A stretch of 64,000 bases of DNA from JAHJQZ01 sp963667595 (GCA_963667595.2 CAXXWD010000001.1:1426001-1490000); one strand, 5' to 3'. Counted from the stretch's first letter, positions 26,652 through 36,618 are shown. Notes: generated by a model from the letters alone, not told the origin. Numbers and translations: made by a program.

Positions 26652-29600
26652 TCATAAAAGCGATTCAACCGGTGTTTGACCATCGCTGTGGATGCCGCCT
26701 TGTTTCGGGTTTGACGCCGTGCGCCCCACCATTCTGATAACCTCGGAAACCCGGTCGTTGAAGTGGTCAAGGGCAAAGTCATTCGCGCGCAATTGTGCTG
26801 CCGCCTTCACGCGTTCGAGTTCCTCGGCAGCAGTCGGGGACAAGAGCCTTGCGGTTTTTTCGATCAGACTCTTCTGGGTCTTGTAGAGGAAGCCCGACTC
26901 GCCGTCGCGTATGATCTCACACGGCCCGCCTGCGTCGAATGCAAAAGGCACGGCGCCCGCCGACATAGCTTCGACTACACTGATGCCGAAATGTTCCGCC
27001 TGGGCAGGATTGGCATCAAGGTCACTTCCCAGCCCCGTTCCATGCCAGTAGAACATGGCGCGACGGTAAAGATCGTGAAGTTGGTCATTCGAAGGATTGA
27101 CGTAAATCTTCACCGGGAACCCTTCAGCCGCAGCTTTCAGCGACGCGAGATAGCTTATGTTGTGCGGATCGGGCGTCGACGATCCGGCGATGCACAACTC
27201 CACAGGACCGACACCCCGCTTGATCATTTTCTTGAAAGCTTCGATCAGAAGATCGTGACGTTTTGAGTGTCCACCGACGAAGAACCGGCCAACGCTCAGA
27301 ATCATACGCTCTTTCGGACAGTGTTTCGCATCAATTAGCGGCACGGGAGGAAAGACGACATGGATATCAAGAGGAAACATCCCATGCTTGTTCAGGGATG
27401 TCAGATAGTGCCTCTGGGTGTATGTCGAATTAACGATTACAGCATCATAGCTGGCTAGCAGATCGGCATTCGAATCCTGCGCTTCCTTGTACAAAAATGG
27501 GAACTGACACATATAGAAGTTCAGGCGACCGCGACCATAGATGCGCGGTAGGACCGAATTCCCCATGGTCACCATGATATCCGGTTCCGGGCCGTTTAGA
27601 AACTCTGCCTCGGTGACAAGTTGCAGCATGGAGAGATCGATATCCAACTCGCAGGCGAGATTGCGCATCCGCAGGTTTGAATAAGAATGTGGAGTGACCA
27701 GCTTGACGCGATGCGTCTTGCTCAACTGCCTGGCAATGCTGAGTATATATCGTTCTCCGCCTCCAGGCGTGAGCGCGTAAGGCGTATACAAAGCCGCCTC
27801 GGGGCGATCATCCATATCCGAACGCTCCGGCGATGACCAACGGGTCGGAATGAATGCCGGCTTGACCGCTGCGGCCGCAGCATCGGTCCTGGCTTGCAGA
27901 TAGCCGCCCCATCGCGCGACGAACTTGTCGCGATTGATGTCACCAAGGGCCTTCCGATAGGCTTCGGCGCCCGGATCGCCGTTGGCCGCAAAGCCTTCTA
28001 TGTGAACAACCTGACTGGTCGGGCAATACAAGACCTTCTTTCCCATCGCACGCAGCTTGAAACAAAGATCGGTATCCTCGTAGTAGGCGGGTTCGTAAGA
28101 CAGATCGAATCCACCCACTTGAAGGAAAAGAGTGCGATCCAGCAGCAATGCGGCGGCCGAGATGTAGTCGGTGAATTTCTCCTGCAGCGTCTCGCTTGTC
28201 GGCCTTTCGTCTCCACGGCCCAAACGTATCGGGTACCCGCCTTCATTGACGATGGCGCCCGCCTCCTGCACTTTGCCATTGGGATAAAGGAACAACGGCC
28301 CCGCGGCGCCCACTTCCGGATTGTTCTTGATTGCCCCGATCAAGGGGGCAAGCCATCCGTTTTTGGGGAAAGCATCATTGTTCAGCAGGAAAACGTACTT
28401 TCCGCGCGCGGCTTCGACCCCGATATTATTGGCTTCGCCGAAAAAGCGGTTGCATCCTACCGATAGGAGGCGAACACCCCGCGGCAGACTGGCGAGTCGC
28501 CCGATCTCACGCTCGATCGAGCCATTGTCGACGATCACGATCTCGTATGTATGTCCCTCGGTATTGCTCCAAACCTGACGCACGCATTCGAGTGTGAGAA
28601 GAGTCGAGTTCCAGTTGACGATGACGATCGATACTTCCGGCTCGTTTTCCGTGCACCAGCGAGCGGCGCTTGCCATGGCAACCGAGATGTCTTGTTGCTG
28701 TGCGCCGGGAAACTCCGGTCGACAAGAGCTATATTCCACAGGCCTGGGTTGATGTTTCGTCGCCTCCAGCGCCATCGATTCCATATTTGCGAAGGCTGTC
28801 CGCCAGGAGCGAAGCTTGAATTGGGAAGCGATCTTTGCCTCGGCATCGGCCAGTGCGGCATCGTCGAGAATTGCACGCAGGAAAACTTCTTGCGCCGCCT
28901 CACTATCATTGACGGAGAAATACCAAGGTAGATCTCCGGCGAACTCCTTGATCTCGGCAAGATCCGTGCAGAGACACAGCTTTCCGCATTGAAGACTTTC
29001 TTCTACAGGAAGGCCATATCCTTCACTCAGGGACGAAAATGCAGAGAACCGGCAGGACCGCATCAAAGCGATCACCTGCTCGTCCCGCAAACCCTCCAGA
29101 ACGAGCAGGTGCCCCGCCTTTATGAGATCGGCAAATGGTGATTTCTTGCCGCCCAGTTCGACATCATCCCGTCCGACAAGAACAAGTTGCGGTAGCTTGT
29201 CTACACGCCCGCTTTTTGCCAATGACTCCCACATGCGGCACAGGAAAATCTGGTTTTTACGCTTGTCAATCGTCCCCACAGATAGAACGAAGTTGTCCGC
29301 CCTTACCGCTGCGAGGCGAGGATCCGCGGTGATTTCGGGCACAACTGAGATATCGGACATGAACGTCGAACCGAAATCAATTGGCCGAATATCGCACCGC
29401 AGCTCCACGCCATTGAGAAGAGCCCAACGCAAGATCTTGTCTTTGACGACGTTACTGGAAACAAACACCAAATCCGCGAGTTGAAGCGTCGTCGATAACC
29501 ACTCGCCGAACGGCCCTGATTGCGATGGGTCGAAAAATTCGGACGCCTCCAGTGGAATGATATCATGTACGAGTACCGAAAAACCGATACCGAGATGATT

Positions 29601-31820
29601 CAGGCGTCTAAACAGCTCGGTAAAATTGGGCGTCCAGACCAAACCCGTGAAAAAAACGTGATCGCCTGCTTCTGGCCCCGCCGTTTCTGCTCCGGAAAAG
29701 GCAGCGGAAGGGAAGGTTTGCCCTTTGAAGGTTGCCGTCGAAATGTGCTCGAGATCGATACCCGTAACGGGCAGCAGAGACGATTGGCTTTCCCCAAAGA
29801 TGCACGGCGAGACGTCTCGTTCACCCTGCAAGGCCGCAAACAGCAGCTCCGTCGATACACGCCCCACGCCTGTGACATGGGCGTGGACTTTCAGCCAATC
29901 GAGTGTATCGCCTACATAATACCATAGCCTGGCATTTTGCTTCACGATTCGCCGGGTCTGTTGTTCCGCAGGCAGCAAGGCTTGCGGTCTGTCGACTGGA
30001 TGAGCCGAATTCTGTTTCGATGTCTGAGGCCGCTCCATCTCCAGTGGCGCAATTGTGGGTATCGACCGATGCCCAAAAGAGACCCCTGAGGATCGCATGC
30101 TCTCTGCATGGGCCAATCTGTACGCTAGCCCAGCAGTTCCCTCCCGCCGCCATATCTTCACCGCTTTTCGTACGGTCGGCAGTAAGCCTCCACCGATGCG
30201 AATAGCGACTGGGGCAGATCTCAAAGCACGAACAAGAGCTTTTGGAGCACGTTTGGCTGCTCGGATCGGTGCCGTAAGTTTCCAGCTTGTCGATTGCGTG
30301 TAGGCTCGACACATCTGCTGAGTGAAAGCAAGCTGCGAGCGGATACCGGCGATTTCCGTCTCACGTTGCTCGCGTAACGCAGCCAGTGTGGCCATGGTAT
30401 TTCTATGCTGTTCACGCTCTGTTGTGAGATCAGCTTGTGTTTGCGCCAGCTGCTCTCGCGCCGTGGAAAACTCAGTATCGAGGATCGTCGCTCTATGAAG
30501 TGCCTCGCTCAGAGCGACCTCTCGCTCTGCCAGCCTGCTTTCAAGGATTGCAACGATCTGCCGTGTCTCGTTCAGGGCCGCCTCGTCCTCTGCCAGCCCG
30601 GTCTCGAGGGCTTCTGCTTTTTGTTCAGTTTTGCTCAGCATCGCTCCGCGTTCGGCCAGTCCGGCCTCAAGGGTCTGGACTTTGTGCTGGGTTTTGCTCA
30701 AAGCCATTGTTCGCTCGGCCAATTCGGCCTCAAGGGACTCGACTTGTTTGCGAATATCACTCAGCTCCGTCTCTCGTTCGGCAAGAGTTGAACCGAGGGA
30801 GGTCTTCTCGTTTTCTGCAGCGCTGCGCAACTGAGCAACATATTGAGCGATTGCCGGTGTTGCATGGTCGAACTCGAGGCGGATCCGATCCAGTTCCTTG
30901 AAAGCCTGCTCCGAGGAGGGATTGGTTCCAAGCACTTTCAGAGCGCAATAAGCTTCCGCAATCCAGCTACGCATTGCTGGATCCATTAGAACCTCTTCAG
31001 TAGAATTCACATAATGCCTATGCTCCGGCGCTAGGTACTCTTCCACTTGCTTGCCGATATCTTCGATGCCGTAGGGCCAAGTGATCTGAAGGTTTTCGGT
31101 AATACGCTCTATCGTTTGTTTCCAGTCGTTGAGCAAGTCTTCATAGGAGAGAATGACGCGGGGTAGTTGGCGCGTTGTTACTTCCGCATCCAGCACATGG
31201 CGTAACCACAGCAAGCCAGCCTCGGCACTCAGGAGGTTATTTCGTCCTTCCAGTGAGTGGGCAACTTCAAGAGGGTTTCGAAAAAGAAGAATGGCGCGCG
31301 TTGCGATGCCGTCTGTCGCCAGAGCCCGGACAAAAGAGGGCACAAATCGACAAATACGCGGGTCCTTGACGACAATGAGCGGCTCGTCTGCGTATTCCGA
31401 CCGTATGAGGCTTATGGTTTCAGCCTCGATTTCCTGACGTCGCTGGGACGGAATGAGGGTCAGGTCAAGAGGACGCCAGTCATTCCATGCACTCTTCGCC
31501 TCGGCGAGCACCCGGTCATGAAAGCTGACAAGCCTGACCGGTTCCCAGAAACCGGCTTCGTTGTCGGTTTGAGGCTTCATGATGTCTTTGGGCAGCGCCG
31601 CACCAAGCAAGCTCAACACGCGCGTCAGCGCACTCGTTCCCGACCTGTGCATTCCCAGAATAAGGAGAGACGTTCTGGAAGGATCAGACTGATTGGCCAT
31701 CTTGTCGGCATCGGGACCGACCTCTGCACCTTTTACGTCGTCGCTGACGTGTTGAATTTCCTGCACGGTGTGCATCGTTGAATCCGAGTCAAATTTCGAA
31801 ACATCGCTTTTTTTGCTCAT
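26652..31820 (-). CDS. 1722-aa sulfotransferase / coiled-coil / triple glycosyltransferase protein
   Basis: Domains in order: a sulfotransferase at ~50-295 (PAPS-binding LLILGMHRSGTSALTRV, with ILLFRNPLEVAHSLEGRN as the 3'-phosphate motif); a coiled coil at ~330-500 built from five near-identical 21-residue units (LAER-x3-LS-x-T-x2-K-x3-LE); a basic linker with TSWKLTAPIRAAKRAPKAL; a GT4 domain at ~640-1040 (VGTIDKRKNQIFL, SLSEGYGLPVEESL); a GT2 domain at ~1085-1320 (VSIVIVNWNSTLLTLECV, YEDTDLCFKLRAMGK); and a second GT4 domain at ~1350-1690 (TPGGGERYILSIA, HFGISVVEAMSAGAVPFAF). AGGATCC precedes the ATG. No signal peptide. Likely a cytoplasmic, membrane-associated glycan assembly machine that also sulfates; acceptor unknown. 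Confidence 0.88.
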   Translation of the reverse strand: MSKKSDVSKFDSDSTMHTVQEIQHVSDDVKGAEVGPDADKMANQSDPSRTSLLILGMHRSGTSALTRVLSLLGAALPKDIMKPQTDNEAGFWEPVRLVSFHDRVLAEAKSAWNDWRPLDLTLIPSQRRQEIEAETISLIRSEYADEPLIVVKDPRICRFVPSFVRALATDGIATRAILLFRNPLEVAHSLEGRNNLLSAEAGLLWLRHVLDAEVTTRQLPRVILSYEDLLNDWKQTIERITENLQITWPYGIEDIGKQVEEYLAPEHRHYVNSTEEVLMDPAMRSWIAEAYCALKVLGTNPSSEQAFKELDRIRLEFDHATPAIAQYVAQLRSAAENEKTSLGSTLAERETELSDIRKQVESLEAELAERTMALSKTQHKVQTLEAGLAERGAMLSKTEQKAEALETGLAEDEAALNETRQIVAILESRLAEREVALSEALHRATILDTEFSTAREQLAQTQADLTTEREQHRNTMATLAALREQRETEIAGIRSQLAFTQQMCRAYTQSTSWKLTAPIRAAKRAPKALVRALRSAPVAIRIGGGLLPTVRKAVKIWRREGTAGLAYRLAHAESMRSSGVSFGHRSIPTIAPLEMERPQTSKQNSAHPVDRPQALLPAEQQTRRIVKQNARLWYYVGDTLDWLKVHAHVTGVGRVSTELLFAALQGERDVSPCIFGESQSSLLPVTGIDLEHISTATFKGQTFPSAAFSGAETAGPEAGDHVFFTGLVWTPNFTELFRRLNHLGIGFSVLVHDIIPLEASEFFDPSQSGPFGEWLSTTLQLADLVFVSSNVVKDKILRWALLNGVELRCDIRPIDFGSTFMSDISVVPEITADPRLAAVRADNFVLSVGTIDKRKNQIFLCRMWESLAKSGRVDKLPQLVLVGRDDVELGGKKSPFADLIKAGHLLVLEGLRDEQVIALMRSCRFSAFSSLSEGYGLPVEESLQCGKLCLCTDLAEIKEFAGDLPWYFSVNDSEAAQEVFLRAILDDAALADAEAKIASQFKLRSWRTAFANMESMALEATKHQPRPVEYSSCRPEFPGAQQQDISVAMASAARWCTENEPEVSIVIVNWNSTLLTLECVRQVWSNTEGHTYEIVIVDNGSIEREIGRLASLPRGVRLLSVGCNRFFGEANNIGVEAARGKYVFLLNNDAFPKNGWLAPLIGAIKNNPEVGAAGPLFLYPNGKVQEAGAIVNEGGYPIRLGRGDERPTSETLQEKFTDYISAAALLLDRTLFLQVGGFDLSYEPAYYEDTDLCFKLRAMGKKVLYCPTSQVVHIEGFAANGDPGAEAYRKALGDINRDKFVARWGGYLQARTDAAAAAVKPAFIPTRWSSPERSDMDDRPEAALYTPYALTPGGGERYILSIARQLSKTHRVKLVTPHSYSNLRMRNLACELDIDLSMLQLVTEAEFLNGPEPDIMVTMGNSVLPRIYGRGRLNFYMCQFPFLYKEAQDSNADLLASYDAVIVNSTYTQRHYLTSLNKHGMFPLDIHVVFPPVPLIDAKHCPKERMILSVGRFFVGGHSKRHDLLIEAFKKMIKRGVGPVELCIAGSSTPDPHNISYLASLKAAAEGFPVKIYVNPSNDQLHDLYRRAMFYWHGTGLGSDLDANPAQAEHFGISVVEAMSAGAVPFAFDAGGPCEIIRDGESGFLYKTQKSLIEKTARLLSPTAAEELERVKAAAQLRANDFALDHFNDRVSEVIRMVGRTASNPKQGGIHSDGQTPVESLL

Positions 31821-31833
31821 GGATCCTAATTCA

Positions 31834-32220
31834 TTATCTCATTCGATAATTGTGTGCCGCCACCGCGTCGGCGGTTTCCAGCGTCCGGGGATGCGCCTCA
31901 AAGCCGAATATCTGTGCGATTCGACGCTTATGCAGTCGGGAGTTTTGCGGTCTTTGCGTCTTGGCCGGGAAATCCGCCGTCGAGATCTGGATCACCGGAA
32001 TGCCGCGTCCATCGGCCGCAGCAGTGGTGGCCTCGGCACCCGCGGCGTCGATCGCCAGGTCCGGTGCACGGGCGGCGATGGCGCGTTCGATGGTTGTGGG
32101 ATCGGTCAGATCAAGTTCGGGGCGGCAAACTGCGACCGGATCGCCTGACGTGCCCTCGGCGCACACCACAAGGGCACGCGCAATCTGACCTTTGGTGCCC
32201 GTCACGAGAGTGTGCATCAC
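31834..32220 (-). pseudogene. rmlD: Decayed dTDP-4-dehydrorhamnose reductase
   Basis: 128 codons. It starts MMHTLVTGTKGQIARALVV and contains VCRPELDLTDPTTIERAI and GIPVIQISTADF, all RmlD landmarks. The segment that should hold AAYTAVDxAE is reduced to AAGAEATTAAAD, and everything after STDYVF is missing or scrambled (KTQRPQNSRLH). A normal enzyme has ~290-300 residues. Its ATG overlaps the rmlB remnant stop, the usual rml gene order. Not functional by inspection. Confidence 0.82.
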
Positions 32221-32744
32221 GAACCGATCTTGCCGAATCGCTCACCGGTATAACGCGCCTCACCTAGCGGATACCACAAACTATCGTTGTCTAGGTACCC
32301 ATCAATCATTGCTGTTAGCTCGTGTTGAAACCGTGTGTCGCAGGGCAGGTCGCCGAAGACCACGTCGGTCGAGACGTGCTGGAACCGGAAGCCTTGCTTG
32401 CGGTCCCCGGTCAAGCCCGCCCAACAGGCGCGTGTGGCTTTGAGAAAAAGCGACGTACCGATGGCGTTGGTTTCGCCGAATATCTCGGGTCCGTCGATCG
32501 ATCGGTCGACATGGCTTGTTGCCGTCATGTGCATCAGGACGTCGATTTCCTCCTCGTCCAGCGAGTCTCGGATCGCGGCCTCATTCAGGATGTCGCCTCC
32601 CACCAAACGGAAACGGGCTTTGGCGGCGATTTCGCACAGTGAATCATATTGCCCACATATGTCAGTTTGTCGACGCAGACAACGCAGTGCCGGTGTCATG
32701 GGCGAGGTGTCAACAGACCTCTGAGCCCATGAACCTCGTTTCAC
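32217..32744 (-). pseudogene. rmlB: Decayed dTDP-glucose 4,6-dehydratase with internal deletion
   Basis: Recognisable pieces: VDKLTYVGNM in another frame near 32650-32690, then SLCEIAAKARFRLVGGDILNEAAI, IDVLMHMTATSHVDRSIDGPEIF, FRFQHVSTDVVFGDL. Straight afterwards comes the C-terminal signature LTAMIDGYLDNDSLWYPL...YTGERFG. About 190 residues containing the Y-x3-K catalytic pair have been deleted, and there is at least one frameshift at the 5' end. A functional RmlB has ~350 residues. Overlaps the rmlD remnant by ATGA. Confidence 0.85.
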
Positions 32745-33380
32745 CGGTAATCATGCATCCATATCGGCTCTTCCACCGCGCCCTGGGCCAGTCCAAGAGC
32801 CCTTATCCGCCTCGGCTGGAAGGAGTACTTCTCATTCCTTGCCGATAGGGTGAATCCTGTTCCAGGTTGAGCCAAATCCGGACGAACTCGGTCTGAGCTT
32901 CATTCCCGAGACGTTTCGCCCGTGCCGGGTCTTTGGTGCGGAGCGAGAGATCTTGAGTTCTGCCCCAAGCGTCATTGTACTTGGCAGTCCATCGACAGTC
33001 GTGACAACCTTCCGGTCCTTGGCAGTCTTTAGCAAGTGGGTAGGAACCCTCTGCCGATATCAGTAGACCCCTGCGAGTGGGTGCTTGAATGGGGACGGCA
33101 TAGATAAGACCATGTGGACCACCTCTGTGGTTCAACAGCGGCGGCAGAAAATCCAGCAGAATCAGATTGTTATGTCCTTTCAACGAGATAGGATGGCGCG
33201 CCACTCGGAATAAAACTGCGAGCACCTATCTCATTGAAATAACAAATGTTTCCTCGGGATAAGCTGGAGCGGAGAGGTGTTGTTGCCGTTTTCCGCTTCG
33301 CAGTCGCGGTACCCAAACCAAACCAGCTATTTCCGCTATTCCGCAATCATTGCTGAACGCGAGCTAAGCGGCAGGTTTGA
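32745..33380. other. Intergenic region with a possible recombinase fossil
   Basis: About 640 bases with no convincing gene. A minus-strand frame at 32803-33225 contains WTAKYNDAWGRTQDLSLRTKDPARAKRLGNEAQTEF, which is loosely like the N-terminal arm-binding part of tyrosine recombinases (SLxTKDxxxAK), but catalytic R-H-R-Y residues are absent and the beginning has no recognisable content. I give the recombinase idea low weight. Confidence 0.3.
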
Positions 33381-34970
33381 TCATGCGGCATCTTCTTGCT
33401 TGCCCTCGGCGCTGTCATCGATGGGCAACGAGATGGTGAAACGTGTGCCTTCGCCCGGATGCGAAACGCACACGATCGTGCCGCCATGCTTGTTCACCAC
33501 CGCGCCGAACGCGATGGTCAAGCCTTGGCCTGTGCCCTTGCCAATATCCTTGGTGGTGAAGAACGGGTCGTAGATGCGCTCCTTGATCTCATCGGGAATG
33601 CCACAACCATTGTCCTCAACCTCTACGATAACAGAATCGCCTTCGCGCCAGGTCGAGACGCGGATGAGCCCACTGTCCGGCTTGGCAGTTTCGATCGCGT
33701 GGGCCGCATTAACAATGAGGTTGAGGAGTGTCTGGCTAAGTTCCCCGGGCAGGCAACTGATCGGCGGCAGGGAGCGATCGAGCTGGGTTTCGACTTCGGC
33801 GAAATACTTCCATTGGTTTTTCGACACGATCAGCGTTGTCTCGATGATTGCGTTGATGTCGAATTTGATTTTTTCTTCCTCGCCGGGATGCGAGAATTCC
33901 TTTATCGCCTTGACGATGGTCGCCACCTGTTTGACACCTTGCGCGGACTGGTCGAGCGCGAGTGGCAGCTCTTCGAGAATGAACGAAAGATCGAGTTCCT
34001 TCTCCAGATCGGACAGCGCCTCGGCATGTTCTGCGACCAGATCCGGATCGATAGGTGGGTGCAAGGATTTGCGATACTGCTGCAGTATATCAAGCAGGCC
34101 GCCAAGACTCTGAGAGATGAAGCGTATGTTATCGCCGACATATTGAATGGGCGTGTTGATCTCGTGTGCGATGCCACTTGCCAGCGTGCCGAGCGACTCG
34201 AGCCGTTGCGCCTGGATGAGCTCCTTTTCCAGAAGGCTTCTTTTACTTTCAGCTTGCAGACGATCCGTGATGTCCTGCACGGTCATCACGTAGCTACCGC
34301 CATCAAGCGGCGTCCGGCCGAACTCCTGCGTCGCCCCGTCCTCTTGCTGCAAGCGGGTGTATTCCTGCTCCGCGCGTTGGCGTTCACCGACGTCCAGGGC
34401 GACGCTGACTGCAACCGGCTTCTTGCCGGAGTTCATGATGCTGCCGTGCAGTTCGATGTCGACAATGGCACCGTTCTTTTTCAGACCACGAAACGTGTAG
34501 TCGACCGATTTGACTTCGCCATTCAAGCGTTTGTAGAGCTGCTCGGCGACCTTGGGTTTGTCTTCGTCCACCGCCAAGCTCAAAGGTCCAGCACCGATGA
34601 GCTCGTCGGCCGCATAGCCAAAAATCTCGGCGAATTTCGCATTCATGAAGGTGAATTTGTCATTCTCGATCGTGGCAATCCCGACGAGCGGCTGATTTAC
34701 GACGCTCTGCAGTTTTTCCTCGGATTCCTTCAGGGCCCGAGTCATCCGCTCATTTTCCCGCAAGGCGTGTTCCAACTCGGCGGTGCGGCGGCGCACTTCG
34801 TGTTCGAGGACGATCGTTGTCTGGAACGCATCAAAATCCGATCTGCTGGAGCTTGTCGCGCCGCGCTCCAACCGGTTGGTGAGCGCCTGGATAACTTTGT
34901 TCTGTCTGGCAATCTCCGCACACAGTTGTTCTTTGCTTGAGTTCGATCCGAGCGCGTGACGATCAGCCAT
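33381..34970 (-). CDS. PAS-domain sensor histidine kinase (NahK-like partner of the FIST protein)
   Basis: 529 aa from MADRHALGSN; AGGAG lies upstream within the FIST gene, and the two frames overlap by 8 bp. An N-terminal coiled coil (~10-85) leads to a PAS domain at ~85-200 (LVGIATIENDKFTFMNAKFAEIFGY) and a short second PAS-end (MTVQDITDR). The phosphoacceptor is His269 in GIAHEINTPIQYV. The ATPase has NLIVNAAHAI, VEDNGCGIPDE, DPFFTTKDIGKGTGQGL. No membrane helices, so a soluble sensor, and no receiver domain. Together with the upstream FIST protein this fits the cistronic NosP-kinase arrangement described for nitric-oxide signalling; the ligand here is inferred. Confidence 0.88.
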   Translation of the reverse strand: MADRHALGSNSSKEQLCAEIARQNKVIQALTNRLERGATSSSRSDFDAFQTTIVLEHEVRRRTAELEHALRENERMTRALKESEEKLQSVVNQPLVGIATIENDKFTFMNAKFAEIFGYAADELIGAGPLSLAVDEDKPKVAEQLYKRLNGEVKSVDYTFRGLKKNGAIVDIELHGSIMNSGKKPVAVSVALDVGERQRAEQEYTRLQQEDGATQEFGRTPLDGGSYVMTVQDITDRLQAESKRSLLEKELIQAQRLESLGTLASGIAHEINTPIQYVGDNIRFISQSLGGLLDILQQYRKSLHPPIDPDLVAEHAEALSDLEKELDLSFILEELPLALDQSAQGVKQVATIVKAIKEFSHPGEEEKIKFDINAIIETTLIVSKNQWKYFAEVETQLDRSLPPISCLPGELSQTLLNLIVNAAHAIETAKPDSGLIRVSTWREGDSVIVEVEDNGCGIPDEIKERIYDPFFTTKDIGKGTGQGLTIAFGAVVNKHGGTIVCVSHPGEGTRFTISLPIDDSAEGKQEDAA

Positions 34971-36117
34971 CGGCAACTCCTGCCGGAGAACCACCTATTG
35001 CGATGCCTGTCAGGGTCTGATTGATATGCACCCCGCGGTATTGCTCACCATAGGTCGAGAATCCCACTGTGTTGTTTTGCCGTAATACTGCATCGACGCT
35101 GTCACCAAGACCGCCCCGAAAGATATTGAGCTTTCGAAGGATACAATCAAATCCCACAACGATGTCGGGTATGCCAATCTCGGTTCGAATCTGTTCGAAA
35201 GCGTCGCTCATATTGGCGACGAGATCCGTCCCCTCGGCGACGCGCAACACCATGCCTTCGTCGATGGCACAATAAAAGGTGAGGCTGTTGTCCTGATTGG
35301 CCGTTCGAATTGCACGGACGTAGTTCGAGCCATCGACAAGAACGACAACTGGTGAGGCGGCGAAGCACTCTGGCGTTAGCGATCCGGGCTCGGCTCCTAT
35401 GACCCGCGCATACTCTTCGGCCGCCGGAAGGCCATTGATTTCACGAACCAACCTGTGGTCTGCATCGGCCTCTGTCACGACAAGCCGTTCTTCCATCGGA
35501 ACAAAATTCTGAATCTTGAAGGTGCTGATCGCACGAGGTGTCGCCATCAGGACCACAGCCGCTGCGTCGGAATGAAAGCGACCGTCGAAATAGACGAAGG
35601 TCTGGTCGAAATTCAAACCATCCCCAGCCGATCCCCCCACCAGTGGTATGTCGCCCAATGCGCTTTGCAGGGCACGAGTGACCGGTTCTTCGCGCGAGGA
35701 AAGCCCGTCGATCAGCATCAGCGCAAAACTGTTTGTCCGATGACTGTTCTTGGTTGAGGCTTCAAGTTCCTGCAGGCGTGCCTGCACAAAAGCGCGCGCC
35801 GACGAGAACTCAAAATGTGCAAGATCGGAAAGTAGTCCACCCACGGCGGAGAACGATCCAGACGGAAAGCTTGCTCCGGATATGGTGTGGTCGAGATATC
35901 CCGCAGGACCGATTTCGCCTGCTGTCGTGCAACCGACCACCTGGACATCCGGAAATTGTCTTCCCATTTCCTCAGCAATGTCTTCGAGCGGATAGGCGCT
36001 TGAACAAAAGAAAAGGACAAGCGCCGCATTGGGCTGCCACACACCGTCTCGGAATTCGCGAACGGCTGCGCGCGCATCAACATTAGTTGACTGGAATTGA
36101 TGGATTCGATCGGACAT
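34963..36117 (-). CDS. FIST-domain protein (NosP-like putative sensor)
   Basis: 384 aa. FIST_N covers ~25-220 (AALVLFFCSSAYPLEDIAEEMGRQFPDVQVVGCTTAGEIGPAGY, LVGGSAGDGLNF) and FIST_C ~225-365 (LVREINGLPAAEEYARVIG, VVGFDCILRKLNIF, NTVGFSTYGEQYRGVHINQTLTGIAIG). FIST proteins bind small ligands; the NosP subgroup binds heme and nitric oxide and controls an adjacent histidine kinase. The downstream overlapping kinase supports that reading. Whether the heme-ligating histidine is conserved cannot be settled without an alignment; histidines such as H83-region DHTIS are candidates only. Confidence 0.85.
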   Translation of the reverse strand: MSDRIHQFQSTNVDARAAVREFRDGVWQPNAALVLFFCSSAYPLEDIAEEMGRQFPDVQVVGCTTAGEIGPAGYLDHTISGASFPSGSFSAVGGLLSDLAHFEFSSARAFVQARLQELEASTKNSHRTNSFALMLIDGLSSREEPVTRALQSALGDIPLVGGSAGDGLNFDQTFVYFDGRFHSDAAAVVLMATPRAISTFKIQNFVPMEERLVVTEADADHRLVREINGLPAAEEYARVIGAEPGSLTPECFAASPVVVLVDGSNYVRAIRTANQDNSLTFYCAIDEGMVLRVAEGTDLVANMSDAFEQIRTEIGIPDIVVGFDCILRKLNIFRGGLGDSVDAVLRQNNTVGFSTYGEQYRGVHINQTLTGIAIGGSPAGVADG

Positions 36118-36570
36118 ATGGCTCTGCCTTTAACGAGATGCCTTGACTCAAGGTACTACCGCGCGGTTGCCGAATACTTATGAAGGCTGCCCAAAAATAG
36201 CACCGAGGTGCCCAAATTGCTTTGGTCCTGGGCGAAAAGCAGGCCAATGGCATTACTTGCGGGCATCGTTATGTGGCATACAGTATAGGTTCGCTGTTTC
36301 TTCCGTCCTCTTTGGATCGCCGCTCACGGTCTGCAGAACTGGCTGGGTTTTTCGACCATTGCCAGACCCGCAGTCCGGATTGTGTTCTGGACCTTGACGG
36401 AATAGGCGGCGTCGCCAAAGAGCCTTTGGGCCAACATGCAACCGGCGGACGTTCCACCTCCCGATAAAGCGAGCCAATGGCACACATGGCGGAGCCAACA
36501 CGCCGCAAATCGCGTCGATAACCGGTCAGTCGCTAAAGAGCGTCACCGGCATCCTCGATCACTATCTTGT
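36118..36570. other. Intergenic region, no gene recognised
   Basis: About 450 bases between the FIST gene start and the tRNA fragment. Overlapping short frames on both strands (36222-36467 plus, 36253-36501 minus) have no recognisable domain. The part next to 36117 should contain the promoter of the FIST-kinase operon. Confidence 0.45.
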
Positions 36571-36618
36571 GCGCCCGGAGAGATTCGAACTCCCGACCCC
36601 CAGAGTCGTAGTCTGGTG
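36571..36618 (-). repeat. 3' fragment of tRNA-Arg, putative attachment site
   Basis: 48 bases match the 3' part of the intact tRNA-Arg(ACG) at 50187-50260 (anticodon arm, T arm, acceptor 3' strand) with one mismatch in the anticodon loop, in the same orientation. The 5' half of a tRNA is missing here, so it cannot be a working gene. Such a copy is what integration at the 3' end of a tRNA gene leaves at the distal end of an island. Confidence 0.8.

Noticed and set aside
32803..33225. Integrase gene for the island
   Set aside because: Only a weak N-terminal-like motif, no catalytic residues, and it lies outside the tRNA-bounded interval.
33396..34940. 514-codon plus-strand frame opposite the histidine kinase
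   Set aside because: The minus strand carries clear kinase motifs in the same interval; the plus frame has no domain.
36253..36501. Small ORFs between the FIST gene and the tRNA fragment
   Set aside because: Overlapping frames on both strands, no domains, no ribosome sites.
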